Of a stretch of 64,000 nucleotides of DNA, positions 38,201 to 46,112 are shown piece after piece (positions within the stretch are counted from its first letter, which is position 1; the number at the start of each line of letters is the position of its first letter). Under the pieces are notes generated by a model that searched no databases, was not told the DNA's origin, and saw only the letters and a program-made list of their open reading frames with translations. The position numbers and the translations under genes are program-made. This stretch comes from DATCHW01 sp963806045 (GTDB taxonomy: Bacteria; Bacteroidota; Ignavibacteria; Tepidaquicellales; Tepidaquicellaceae): the NCBI GenBank assembly GCA_963806045.1, contig CAWDWP010000001.1, positions 186,001 through 250,000 on the forward strand, written 5' to 3'.

Positions 38201-40354
38201 TACGTGTTAAAATCAGAGCATCCGGAATATGATTTTCCAAATACTGTTAACGGCACTTTCCTGACAATAACATCAGCAGTCAGTGCATTAAATTATCAGG
38301 GAGTAAGCGGAGCGGTAAGATTTTTATTAGTTGATCCTTCATATACTACAGGAGAAACGTTTCCGATAGTTATAAACATAGCAAATAATTTGCCAACCTC
38401 CACAAATACTGTTACATTCAAACCTGATGTATCTAATACTACGGTTATAACATCATCATCAGGAGCAGGTCCGGTATTCAGAATTGTAAGCGATTATATA
38501 ACGATAGACGGTTCAAACACAAATAACGGAACAACGAGAGATTTAACCATAACGAAAACTGTTTCATCCGGTACATCCGAGATACAATTTATATCCCTAA
38601 CCACAACCCCTGTAACAGGTTCCGGGATAAAGAATTGCATCATAATAAATAGTGAAAATTCAACATCGGCAATTACATTGACAGATAATAGTTTATCAGG
38701 CGGATACTTCAATAACATTACTTTACACAACAACGATATACAAAAGGCTTTATACGGTATTTATTTAAATGCCGTGTCATCGGGAACTAACGGCAGCGGC
38801 TTGATAATTTCAAATAACACGATGAACACATCCGGAGCTAACTCTATAGGTCTATGCGGAATATATGTTCAGGGAGTGAATGGAGCAGAGATAAGCGGTA
38901 ATGATATAGGAAATTTTGAAACATCAACAGATGGAAATGATGTAGGTATATGGCTTGGCACAGGGACAAAGAATGCAATTATAGAAAGAAATAAAATACA
39001 TTCGTTAGGATATACAGGTCCCAATAATTATGCTGCACAGGGCATTAATATATCCTCAGATGAAGCGTCGGCAAATATTACAGTAAAGAATAATATGATT
39101 TATAATATATCCGGTTATGGTAATAGTTATATTACAAACCCGGGATATAATCCTATGGGCATTTATCTCCACGGCACACAATCAGGGATTAATGTGTATT
39201 ACAATTCTATTTACTTATATGGGAATACTTTAGGCAGGGATCACGCAATATCAGCAGGGATTGGTTTGGGTGGAACTACGTCAGCGGATATACGAAACAA
39301 TAATATAGTAAACAATCTCGGAATAGATCCTTCTCACATAAATATTGCTGTGTGGGGTTCACTTGGGATTTATGCCGAGACAGGTAACTCGCAATTTACA
39401 GATATCAATTATAATAATTACTATGTAAATCCTACTAGTTTGGGAGGTCCATGGGTACAGGCAATCGGACAATTATCAACTTCGGTATCAACTACACTTT
39501 CAGATTGGAAAACTGCGACAGGTAAGGATGCTAACAGTATCTCCGGAGACCCGAAATTTATAAGTGCAACTGACTTACATATTCAGACTTTAGTCGTTTC
39601 CCCTGTGAGCAATGCAGGTACTTATATAGCAACTGTATTAGACGATTTTGACGGTGATATAAGAAGTGTCTCCACTCCTGATATCGGCGCAGACGAATAT
39701 ACATACTCTACGACTCTTTCGCTTGGACTTACAGCAATGTTATCGGGAAATTGTAACGGAACGACGATGGTTCCAAAGAGCTGTGCAGTTGAATTACATA
39801 GTGCAACGACACCGTATGGTTTAATTGAATCCCATACAATTACTTTAGATACAAATGGTGCAGGCAATCCCTTTTACTCAACAGCAGTAAACGGGACTCC
39901 ATATTATATTGTCCTGAAATTTAACAACGGACTAGAAACCTGGAGTGCAACACCACAAACATTCACCGGGTCGACCTTAAATTATGACTTTACAACGGCG
40001 GCAACGAAAGCATATGGAAGTAATATGTTATTGGTCGGAACAAAATGGTGTATAATCAGCGGAGATGCAAATCAAGATGGTAGTGTAGATGCACTAGACA
40101 GGTCAGCATGCTGGAATGACAGGAATTTAAGCGGAGTTTATTCAACAGATTTAAACGGAGATGGAGTCGTAGATGCACTCGACCGTTCGATTGCCTGGAA
40201 CAACAGGAACCTTTCGGTAGCAAAACCGGCTCTTGTTTTAAGTCCGGAACGAGGAGTAAAACAGGATAACAAGGGTAACAATGGTAACACGAAAGGCACA
40301 TTTGATTTGAGACTTGACGGTTCAAATTCAAAAAAGGTTAAAAAGATCAAATAA
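35276..40354 (+). CDS. giant repeat surface protein, segment 6 (C-terminus with dockerin-like pair)
   Basis: The longest intact stretch, 1692 residues: third beta-helix, linker module with Asn-rich insert, three Ig-like modules, fourth beta-helix (with the Lys/Glu insert shortened by about 26 residues), and a C-terminal region. That region has a beta-rich domain (LGLTAMLSGNCNGTTMVPKS, YYIVLKFNNGLETWSATPQTF) and then two EF-hand-like dockerin repeats (DANQDGSVDALDRSACWNDRN and DLNGDGVVDALDRSIAWNNRN, roughly 40052-40212), followed by a basic tail with FDLRLDGSN. It lacks the YPNPFNPST sorting domain used by the other exported proteins here. The same C-terminal domain, dockerin pair and tail recur in the gene at 57799-60289, so this end is likely a dedicated anchoring or export module. 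Confidence 0.75.
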   Translation: MTDNSLSGGYFNNITLDNNDIQKALYGIYLNAVSSGTNGSGLVISNNTMNTSGANALRLCGIYVQGVNGAEISGNDIGNFETLTDGNDNGIWLGTGTKNIVIERNKIHSLGYTGSNNFGAQGINISSDEASANITVKNNVIYDISGYGNSYTTDLGFNPIGIYLHGTQSGINVYYNSIYLYGNTLSRYQSISAGISLGGTTSADIRNNNIVNNLGLDASPTSVPYGSVGIYAETGNTQFTDINYNNYYVNPTGTGIKAVGQLSATVSTTLSDWKTATGKDAYSVSDDPGFTSTTNLLPDNTNINSWNVFKKGIQIASINNDYTGSPRSTTSEGGPTCIGAYEFATPTIAPPLLTVTSPAGGSTSNFIQSGRPVMDITWGALLDKVKNPNNNNSKNNNNNSKNNNNNNNSKEKPNNTLRSGGEKEMSLMTLPGTVSVQKYSGIPSPGSKTKLGKGYWKSTVDAEPTNPVTIKIHFGDEELGNITNPPSNIILSMYRQLTGQWVSFPAGTGDLQSNVDWANRTITVAGVGGTDRLLLNDAEYMLTDGTDVLDSDFPVISYTPLLNTSVTGARVLSTTITDAVSGVPTSGIGLPVLYWKINTGSYTAATAAYISGNNYEFTFGAGVVAGDEVSYYIAAQDLAATPNVGTNPLAGASGFTANPPAALTPPTTPSSYHVDTDPPLISYTPLLDTSSTGARVLSTTITDSFSGVPTSGTGLPVLYWKINSGVYTAATAAYISGNNYEFTFGAGAIGGDVVSYYIVAQDGAVTPNVGAYPSLGASGFTANPPAASTPPTTPGSYQVNTPPVILYTPLTDINATGNRTLTATITDADGVPTSGAGLPVLYWNKNTDAYTGVTATSLGSNQYSFTFGGGVSIGDLVHYYIVAQDMTNPIPKVTAYKLDGASGFTYNPPACSTPPTSPDYYTITNTSLSGDYTVGTTAFNKITGKNIYFEKEVKKNTKEIEWIPMENGKKYDGKLYVLKSEHPEYDFPNTVNGTFLTITSAVSALNYQGVSGAVRFLLVDPSYTTGETFPIVINIANNLPTSTNTVTFKPDVSNTTVITSSSGAGPVFRIVSDYITIDGSNTNNGTTRDLTITKTVSSGTSEIQFISLTTTPVTGSGIKNCIIINSENSTSAITLTDNSLSGGYFNNITLHNNDIQKALYGIYLNAVSSGTNGSGLIISNNTMNTSGANSIGLCGIYVQGVNGAEISGNDIGNFETSTDGNDVGIWLGTGTKNAIIERNKIHSLGYTGPNNYAAQGINISSDEASANITVKNNMIYNISGYGNSYITNPGYNPMGIYLHGTQSGINVYYNSIYLYGNTLGRDHAISAGIGLGGTTSADIRNNNIVNNLGIDPSHINIAVWGSLGIYAETGNSQFTDINYNNYYVNPTSLGGPWVQAIGQLSTSVSTTLSDWKTATGKDANSISGDPKFISATDLHIQTLVVSPVSNAGTYIATVLDDFDGDIRSVSTPDIGADEYTYSTTLSLGLTAMLSGNCNGTTMVPKSCAVELHSATTPYGLIESHTITLDTNGAGNPFYSTAVNGTPYYIVLKFNNGLETWSATPQTFTGSTLNYDFTTAATKAYGSNMLLVGTKWCIISGDANQDGSVDALDRSACWNDRNLSGVYSTDLNGDGVVDALDRSIAWNNRNLSVAKPALVLSPERGVKQDNKGNNGNTKGTFDLRLDGSNSKKVKKIK
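36332..39700 (+). repeat. long tandem repeat unit R3 (about 3.4 kb)
   Basis: Third unit, intact in frame; its beta-helix part (after about 38100) is more diverged than its Ig part, and it then runs into the unique C-terminal region. Confidence 0.75.
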
Positions 40355-40381
40355 ATAATGGTGACTTAAGAATCAACATAG

Positions 40382-40410
40382 AGCTAGTATTCTTACGGGG
40401 AATACTAGCT
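40382..40410 (+). terminator. 11-bp hairpin after the giant gene
   Basis: Perfect inverted repeat, 40382-40392 with 40400-40410, loop 7 nt, located 28 nt behind the stop of the giant gene and 150 nt before the regulator gene. There is no T-run, so it may be a partial terminator or an mRNA-stabilising hairpin. Confidence 0.5.
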
Positions 40411-40563
40411 TGTCCCGAAAAGTAAAAAAGATCAAGTTTTTGGGAATTAAGAAATAAATTTTTAACAAGTTTTTATAATGCGTTATTAGGAAAATCAATT
40501 GAAAACAAACAACATTTTAAGGGGAACTATCCCCGAAATTAAAACTATTTTCAGGGAGAAAAT

Positions 40564-41259
40564 ATGAAATCGAAAATTCGATTATTGATAATCGAGGATA
40601 ACAATATTCTTCGGATAGGATTGATTTCTATGCTTAAGACTCAGCGAGACATACAAATCATCGGTGCATCGGGAAATAATAAGAACACAATTCTTGAAAT
40701 TTCAAAAATGAAACCCAATGTTATTCTTATAGATCTGGGTTTACGCAGCCAGAGAAGCCTGCAAATGGTTGATATGGTTAAAAGAGAATTTCCTGAAGCT
40801 AAGCTAATAGTAATGGATCTTGCTCCGGTAAAGGCTGATATTTTAATGTTCGTGAAAGCAGGGGCTTCAGGTTTTATCCTGAAAGAATCTACCTTTGAAG
40901 AATTTCTTAATACAATCAGGACTGTTGCAGAAGGAACAAAAGTCCTGCCGGTTAATACTTCAGAGACATTATTCACTCAAATTGTTGATCATGCTATAAG
41001 AAGTGCAAAACCGAAACTTAAAGAAGATATGCGCTTAACAAAACGGGAGCAGGAAATAATTCAACTATTAAGTGATGCTCTTTCAAGTAAAGAAATTGCT
41101 CAAAAACTCCTTGTTTCGCCGAAAACCGTTAAAAGTCAGTTGCAAAAAATTTTGGAAAAATTAGAATTGTATGCATGCTTAGACACTTTGGAATACGCAC
41201 CTGTAAATAGTGAATTCCAAACTATAACATCATCTGATGTTGCCACGATGCAAAAGTAA
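40564..41259 (+). CDS. LuxR/NarL-type response regulator with atypical receiver
   Basis: A 231-residue two-domain regulator. The receiver (1-125) has the acidic pocket (LLIIEDNN), the phospho-acceptor region NVILIDLGL and the lysine of GFILKES, but the usual switch Thr/Ser at the end of strand 4 is replaced (LIVMDLAP). The C-terminal LuxR helix-turn-helix is clear: LTKREQEIIQLLSD, SSKEIAQKLLVSPKTVKSQLQ. There is no partner histidine kinase in the window. A paralogue at 61768-62460 sits at the far end of the same locus, and each is next to a dockerin-ending gene and a half-synthase gene, so control of the exopolysaccharide/surface-protein locus is likely. Activity may not depend on ordinary phosphorylation. 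Confidence 0.85.
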   Translation: MKSKIRLLIIEDNNILRIGLISMLKTQRDIQIIGASGNNKNTILEISKMKPNVILIDLGLRSQRSLQMVDMVKREFPEAKLIVMDLAPVKADILMFVKAGASGFILKESTFEEFLNTIRTVAEGTKVLPVNTSETLFTQIVDHAIRSAKPKLKEDMRLTKREQEIIQLLSDALSSKEIAQKLLVSPKTVKSQLQKILEKLELYACLDTLEYAPVNSEFQTITSSDVATMQK

Positions 41260-41398
41260 TTTTTTTTGAATAAATTAGAGAAAGTTGAATTGTTAATGAA
41301 TATAAATAAGAATATGATACACGACGAATTTTTTATACAACAAAAAGTTATACATCCGAAATTAAATTTAAAATTTTAATAAACAATTTTAGAAAAAA

Positions 41399-43147
41399 AT
41401 GCATACCGAACTTAGGACTCAAAATGTAGACTTAACGGAAAAGATCGAAAAAACGATCACGGGAAATTCCGTAGGAAATGACGGTCAGTATCTTGAAATA
41501 ATTAACGAGTTAATTAATTGGGATGACATTATTGATACGATTAAACGTAATGTTAGTATTTTAAGCAAAGATGAATTTGAGAACTGTAATATTAGATTAT
41601 TTATAAAATGTCTTGCCTTGAAAGAAATTTTAGGATATTCGGATACTGAATTACCCCGTGAGATTTCAACAAAGGAAATTTATCGTGATTTTATAGGTAT
41701 AAAATCAGAAATCGATATTCCATGTGTGGAATTGATATCTACATTTCATGAAAATTTAATCGAAGAAGGGCTTTTTGGAACAGTTATTATTAAGATCAGG
41801 AAATATTTGTCAGATGCCAAAATGAAAATAATTGAGAACATTGTAAAAAAAGATATAGTAAAATTAAATGCATCAGCTTCAGACGTGTTAGATGAAGCCG
41901 GAATATCTGACCATGTGATATTAGAAATTGAAGAAATTCTAAAAATACTTTATGAGAAAATCATAGATTCGGTTTTTATGGAAGTCAGAAGAGATAAGTC
42001 TCAAGATATAAAAGAAAAACTGACTATTGTAAAAACCCAGATTGAAAAAGTATTCGCGAAAAATAGTAACAAAAAATCATCAAATTTTAGAAAACTGCTG
42101 AATATTGAACAAAGTATTTACAATATTTATAAAATTGCTTTGAAATTTGAAGAAGATATAAAAGTACAAAAACCGAATACACATGAAAAGAAACAAGTTG
42201 CCGAGAATAAAGAGATTCAATTATTCAATCCGTTTTATAAGGCTCTCGACGAATATATGATGTCCATGAACGATAATAATCTTGAAAATAAAGTTGCTTC
42301 AGAAAATGTAATCAGTAATAAGCTGAAATCTGCTGATGATACAAGGAAAGAATTTATAGATGGAATTAGTGTTATGAATGAATTCACTTCATCAGATTTA
42401 GATGACGCAAAAGAAGAAATCACTCCAAAGCCTCAACAAGAGGAAAACATGCAAAGAAGTGAAGTAGATTTTGTAGAAACAGAATCAGAAAAAGACGAAG
42501 AACCTTTTTTCTTAAACCCGGGAATTAAAAAGGAGGGTATTTTTAACGATGAGAATCTTACAGAAGATTATGAACTTGGCTTCAGGTTCCACCAGCTGGG
42601 ATTGAAAATGGGGTTTTTCAATGTTAAACTAGATAGAAATAAAGAATCATCAAGAATTTCAACTGCTGAATTTTTCCCGAATAAATTCTGGCCATCAGTT
42701 AAGCAGAGATCCAGATGGATTGCCGGAATATGTCTGCAAAATTGGAAAATTAATAAATGGCAAGGAAATTTATCAACAAAATATTTTCTTTTCCGAGACA
42801 GAAAACCTCTTTTTAGTCTTTTTGGGGCATTTTTCTCAAATATTGTATTGTTATATCTTGTCTACACCGCTATAGCAGGCAATTTTTTTGATACAACCAT
42901 TAATCCGCTTTTGGATAGTTCATCCGTATTAATATATCTGGTATTCGCAAATATGTTTTTTATGGTTTCAAGAGCGAGTCATAGATTTATTTTCACATAC
43001 AACTGGTATGGTTTTAAATATGCTTTTTTCAGTTTGTTCAGACTGATAATTGATACATTTATTAACTTTTTTGCCGTTCTCAGAGCACTAAAAGTTTTCA
43101 GGCAAACGAAAAAGAAAGTTGTTTGGGATTCAACAACTCACTATTAA
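41399..43147 (+). CDS. transposase-N-domain / NfrB-type glycosyltransferase C-half fusion (copy 1)
   Basis: A 582-residue chimera. Residues about 15-135 resemble the N-terminal (DUF772-type) domain of IS5/IS1182 transposases: INWDDIIDTI, LFIKCLALKEILGYSDTEL, YRDFIGI, IPCVELISTFHENL. There is no DDE catalytic core. A charged, partly helical linker (to about 370) leads to the C-terminal half of a family-2 glycosyltransferase of the NfrB (phage N4 adsorption protein B) type: GIFNDENLTEDYELGF with the catalytic-base TED at 388-390, KQRSRW (the QxxRW motif, 436-440), then about four TM helices and an end at VVWDSTTHY. The donor-binding N-half (DxD) is missing and is supplied by separate genes (44589, 60367). 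The reading frame is intact. It is a paralogue of 46113-47993, with similar C-halves and more diverged N-domains. Confidence 0.75.
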   Translation: MHTELRTQNVDLTEKIEKTITGNSVGNDGQYLEIINELINWDDIIDTIKRNVSILSKDEFENCNIRLFIKCLALKEILGYSDTELPREISTKEIYRDFIGIKSEIDIPCVELISTFHENLIEEGLFGTVIIKIRKYLSDAKMKIIENIVKKDIVKLNASASDVLDEAGISDHVILEIEEILKILYEKIIDSVFMEVRRDKSQDIKEKLTIVKTQIEKVFAKNSNKKSSNFRKLLNIEQSIYNIYKIALKFEEDIKVQKPNTHEKKQVAENKEIQLFNPFYKALDEYMMSMNDNNLENKVASENVISNKLKSADDTRKEFIDGISVMNEFTSSDLDDAKEEITPKPQQEENMQRSEVDFVETESEKDEEPFFLNPGIKKEGIFNDENLTEDYELGFRFHQLGLKMGFFNVKLDRNKESSRISTAEFFPNKFWPSVKQRSRWIAGICLQNWKINKWQGNLSTKYFLFRDRKPLFSLFGAFFSNIVLLYLVYTAIAGNFFDTTINPLLDSSSVLIYLVFANMFFMVSRASHRFIFTYNWYGFKYAFFSLFRLIIDTFINFFAVLRALKVFRQTKKKVVWDSTTHY

Positions 43148-43164
43148 CAATAGCTAATATACAA

Positions 43165-43230
43165 ATGAAAATTGTAAATTCAATATTGGATTCAGAAAAA
43201 GTTAAAAATCAGATTAAGCAACATAATTAA
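43165..43230 (+). pseudogene. fossil 5' end of a duplicated wecB gene
   Basis: A 21-codon frame, MKIVNSILDSEKVKNQIKQHN, matches the start of the intact epimerase at 48012 (MDTINSTFDSEKAKN) in protein and DNA. Both lie directly behind a C-half glycosyltransferase gene that ends WDSTTHY. This shows that a C-half plus wecB block was duplicated and that the first wecB was later deleted except for its N-terminus. It might still be translated as a short peptide. Confidence 0.7.
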
Positions 43231-43245
43231 TAAGAAAATTTTAAA

Positions 43246-44592
43246 ATGAAAAATAGAATATCAAAAGCAATGAGTATCAGAGGAATTCTAACTATTCTTG
43301 CAATACTATTTATTGCCTCCTCATTTTCAAAAGCCCAGGAATATGATAAGAATCTGGAAATTGCTTATAACTATCTGAATAACGGAAGGACTAATGATGC
43401 AATTCCAATTTTTGAAGATCATATCAAGCAATATCCCGGGGATATGCAGATCAATCTCCAGTTAGCCTATGCATATAAAAAAATAGGGAATGTTGATAAA
43501 GCGACCGAACGGTTCAAGTACGTCGCCTTAAATTCAACTAATCAAAAAGATATTTTGCTGGCAAACAATGAATTGAGTTCACTTGAAAAAGGTAATCAAA
43601 CAGTTAGTCCGTTAGAAAATCTTAATAAAGCCTATACCTATATAGATGAGGGTGAATATAACAAAGCGGTTGATATTTTTGAAAATTATAAACTGGAACA
43701 TCCGGAAGATACAAAAGTATACCTGCAGCTTGGTTATCTATATGACAAACTTGGAATGTATAAAAAGTCACTAGATTGTTTTGATTACGTATATAGCAAC
43801 TCTAAGAACACTGATGAAGTTGATAAAGCAGCCCGCTCAAGGTATTATATGAATGATCTCATTATTAAAAACTCCTTTCAGTCATTGAATATATATTTTT
43901 ATAATGTCTACGATTCTTATTTCAAGAATTACATTTCAAGCTTAGTCGGACATATTAATTTCAGACTCTTTAAAAACGCGAATACAGGATTTTATGCTGA
44001 CATAAATATGGATTCACGTTCAAAAACCGGTACTATATATAATGACAGGTACTACGAAGGCGGCGGATTTTTTAATTACATGTTTTCTGATAATTTAGGG
44101 TTTGAACTTAGAGCAGGCTATGCGAGGGAAGTAGATTTTAATAAAAACAGTTTCAATTTTAAACCGATTCTATTTGCCGGAACAAGAATAGGAAATCCGG
44201 CCGTTTATCTTGGTTCTGAGAAATCTAAATCAAATAATTTTTATTTAGATGTATTTTCGATGGGATTATATGATTATAAGTTCCGTAATTTATTCGGATT
44301 ACTGCTTTCAAAAGAGGTCTTCAGAGTTATGTCCGGAGGATATTCATATTTTGAATTCTATCTCAGCCAGTTGATACTCGCAGACAGCAGACGACTTGAT
44401 TATAATAACTATGGCGAAATTGGAATAGGAGTAAACTTTAAACCCGATCTGGCGAAGTTTCCCGTAATATTTCTTGAAGCCACAAATAAGACTTTTTTAA
44501 TAGGACCCGGCGGACAATTCTTACAGGGCACATTAAGAAATACTTTTCAAATTAAAGCCGGATTCCTTTTAAACTTTAATACAAAACTATGA
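43246..44592 (+). CDS. TPR plus outer-membrane beta-barrel exopolysaccharide exporter (NfrA-like)
   Basis: A 448-residue exported protein: signal peptide (ILTILAILFIASSFSKAQ), about four TPR-like helical repeats (residues 35-190: NYLNNGRTNDAIPIFEDHIKQYP, YIDEGEYNKAVDIFENYKLEHP), then a beta-rich C-terminal half (about 205-448) of alternating aromatic strands ending LLNFNTKL. TPR followed by a barrel is the plan of NfrA, PgaA and BcsC, which pass polymer across the outer membrane. It is about half the size of E. coli NfrA, with fewer TPRs. The stop overlaps the ATG of the N-half synthase by 4 nt (ATGA), the coupling expected if the two products work together. No BLAST was possible, so NfrA kinship rests on architecture and context. 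Confidence 0.65.
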   Translation: MKNRISKAMSIRGILTILAILFIASSFSKAQEYDKNLEIAYNYLNNGRTNDAIPIFEDHIKQYPGDMQINLQLAYAYKKIGNVDKATERFKYVALNSTNQKDILLANNELSSLEKGNQTVSPLENLNKAYTYIDEGEYNKAVDIFENYKLEHPEDTKVYLQLGYLYDKLGMYKKSLDCFDYVYSNSKNTDEVDKAARSRYYMNDLIIKNSFQSLNIYFYNVYDSYFKNYISSLVGHINFRLFKNANTGFYADINMDSRSKTGTIYNDRYYEGGGFFNYMFSDNLGFELRAGYAREVDFNKNSFNFKPILFAGTRIGNPAVYLGSEKSKSNNFYLDVFSMGLYDYKFRNLFGLLLSKEVFRVMSGGYSYFEFYLSQLILADSRRLDYNNYGEIGIGVNFKPDLAKFPVIFLEATNKTFLIGPGGQFLQGTLRNTFQIKAGFLLNFNTKL

Positions 44593-46085
44593 TTAACGAA
44601 ATACTTTCAGTAGTTCTATGGACTACGGCAATCTTGCTTGTGATAAGCGGAATTGATGATCTCTATCTTGATTTACTGTACTGGTTTTTAAAAGGCAGGT
44701 ACAAAAGTAAATTTCCCGATTTTTCATCGATGCATGATAAACCTGAAAAACCTATAGCAATATTTTTAGGAGCGTGGAACGAATCAGGGGTTATAGGCAG
44801 GACTTTAAGCTACGCAATACAAAATATAAAATACGATAATTATAAAATATTTGTCGGTGTCTATCCGAATGATATCAAAACGATCAAGGCAGTAAAAGAG
44901 ATATCATTAAAAGATAACAGAGTTATTGCATGCATAAATCCTCAGGATGGTCCAACAACAAAAGCTGATAATCTGAACAGTTTATATACAGGTTTATGTG
45001 AATATGAAAAAATATATGGTGAGTTTGAGATTTTAATAGTACACGATGCTGAGGATTTCATACATCCTTATTCTATGCGACTGTATAATTACCTTATCGG
45101 ATATAAAGGATATCACGGTATTCAAATTCCGGTTATTCCGATTAAAAGCAAACATGGAAAGGTTTACCATAGGACATATTGCGATGCTTTCGCTGAAATA
45201 CATACGAAGGATATGATTGTTAGACAGGGAATGGGGACATTCATTCCATTTTCAGGATCCGGAATGGGATTTCACAGAAAAGCAGTTTATTATCTGGAAA
45301 TGATTTATAATATGATTAACGATTCTAAATCAGATAAAAAATTATCTAAGGATGAATACCTCGATCTGAACGGTCGGAAAATAGAACTTACTGAAGATTA
45401 TTTCAGAAATAACGAAGAAATGGTCTCAGCTCCTCTTCAGGTGAATAATACAAGCTATATCGAAGATCCGTTCGCCAGTTTAATAAAGAACAGGAGAAAT
45501 TATAAAAGGCCGGCTAATGATGTAATCCGGCGTTATACTATGACATTCGCGGCATTTGTCCTGATGGGAATTGGGTTCCTGGTATATGAAGGAAATCCCG
45601 AAGAAAAGGATGGTACTTTAATCGGCATAAAAAATGGTAAAAGCTTTTTCTTTGAAAATGTTTACGCAGGAGATGATAAATCTTCCGATTATTATACCTA
45701 CCAGCCGAATTATGCATATCAAACTACTTTGCCATCAAAATCATCCCCGAATGAGGACGAGGGTTATATATACACAGATAAAAATTATAATGTAGTCTTT
45801 GTACCGGTAGAAAACGGCAAATTTGATAAAAACTATAATGTGATGTATATACCTCTTGAAGATGGTAATTTCGGTATTCAGGAATCAGCCTGGAGTTCAA
45901 TTGATAATGCAAGCGAGCGTTTAAACTCGATTCTGCTGCAGCAATCTTTAAATGAAATAAATGGCTATATCTGTGAATCAAAGAATACCGATAAAGCTTT
46001 ATTTAAAGTAATAGTCGGCAGTTATAAAAATATCGAAGAAGCTCAGGCTCACACTAAAAAAATAAGAGAAATATTTCAGAAATAA
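44589..46085 (+). CDS. NfrB-type glycosyltransferase N-half with TM and SPOR-like tail
   Basis: A 498-residue protein carrying only the donor-binding half of a processive family-2 glycosyltransferase. After an N-terminal TM (LSVVLWTTAILLVISGI) come FLGAWNESGVIG, VYPND (first Asp, 95), KADNLN (about 125-130), the DxD-like VHDAED (153-156) and SGSGMGFHR (222-230), where the family normally continues into the TED/QxxRW half. Instead there is a hydrophilic stretch, a second TM (FAAFVLMGIGFLVYEG, about 320-335), a Tyr/Asn-rich region and a C-terminal SPOR-like segment (LFKVIVGSYKNIEEAQAH, about 471-488). The missing half is made by the next gene, 27 nt downstream. The two must associate to form an active synthase (inference). 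Confidence 0.8.
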   Translation: MINEILSVVLWTTAILLVISGIDDLYLDLLYWFLKGRYKSKFPDFSSMHDKPEKPIAIFLGAWNESGVIGRTLSYAIQNIKYDNYKIFVGVYPNDIKTIKAVKEISLKDNRVIACINPQDGPTTKADNLNSLYTGLCEYEKIYGEFEILIVHDAEDFIHPYSMRLYNYLIGYKGYHGIQIPVIPIKSKHGKVYHRTYCDAFAEIHTKDMIVRQGMGTFIPFSGSGMGFHRKAVYYLEMIYNMINDSKSDKKLSKDEYLDLNGRKIELTEDYFRNNEEMVSAPLQVNNTSYIEDPFASLIKNRRNYKRPANDVIRRYTMTFAAFVLMGIGFLVYEGNPEEKDGTLIGIKNGKSFFFENVYAGDDKSSDYYTYQPNYAYQTTLPSKSSPNEDEGYIYTDKNYNVVFVPVENGKFDKNYNVMYIPLEDGNFGIQESAWSSIDNASERLNSILLQQSLNEINGYICESKNTDKALFKVIVGSYKNIEEAQAHTKKIREIFQK

Positions 46086-46112
46086 TTTTCAATAAAAAAT
46101 TAATTAAACAAA

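Noticed and set aside
29443..39700. CRISPR or satellite DNA
   Set aside because: The repeats are kilobase-long coding units without spacers.
40052..40212. Cellulosome membership because of the dockerin pair
   Set aside because: No cohesin, scaffoldin or cellulase is seen; dockerin-like pairs also serve as general C-terminal calcium modules.
26798..40354. Programmed ribosomal frameshifting in the giant gene
   Set aside because: No slippery heptamers at the break points; breaks include both gains and losses and lie where repeat copies differ.
26368..40498. Shared 17-base sequence TGCGTTATTAAGAAAAT (one mismatch) before the giant gene and before the regulator gene
   Set aside because: Only two copies, different distances to the next gene, AT-rich; not enough to call a regulatory element.
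44589..46085. String LTEDY near residues 267-271 of the N-half protein as a hidden TED motif
   Set aside because: The paralogue at 60367 has LGNKY at this position and the context does not match the TED region of the family, so it is chance.
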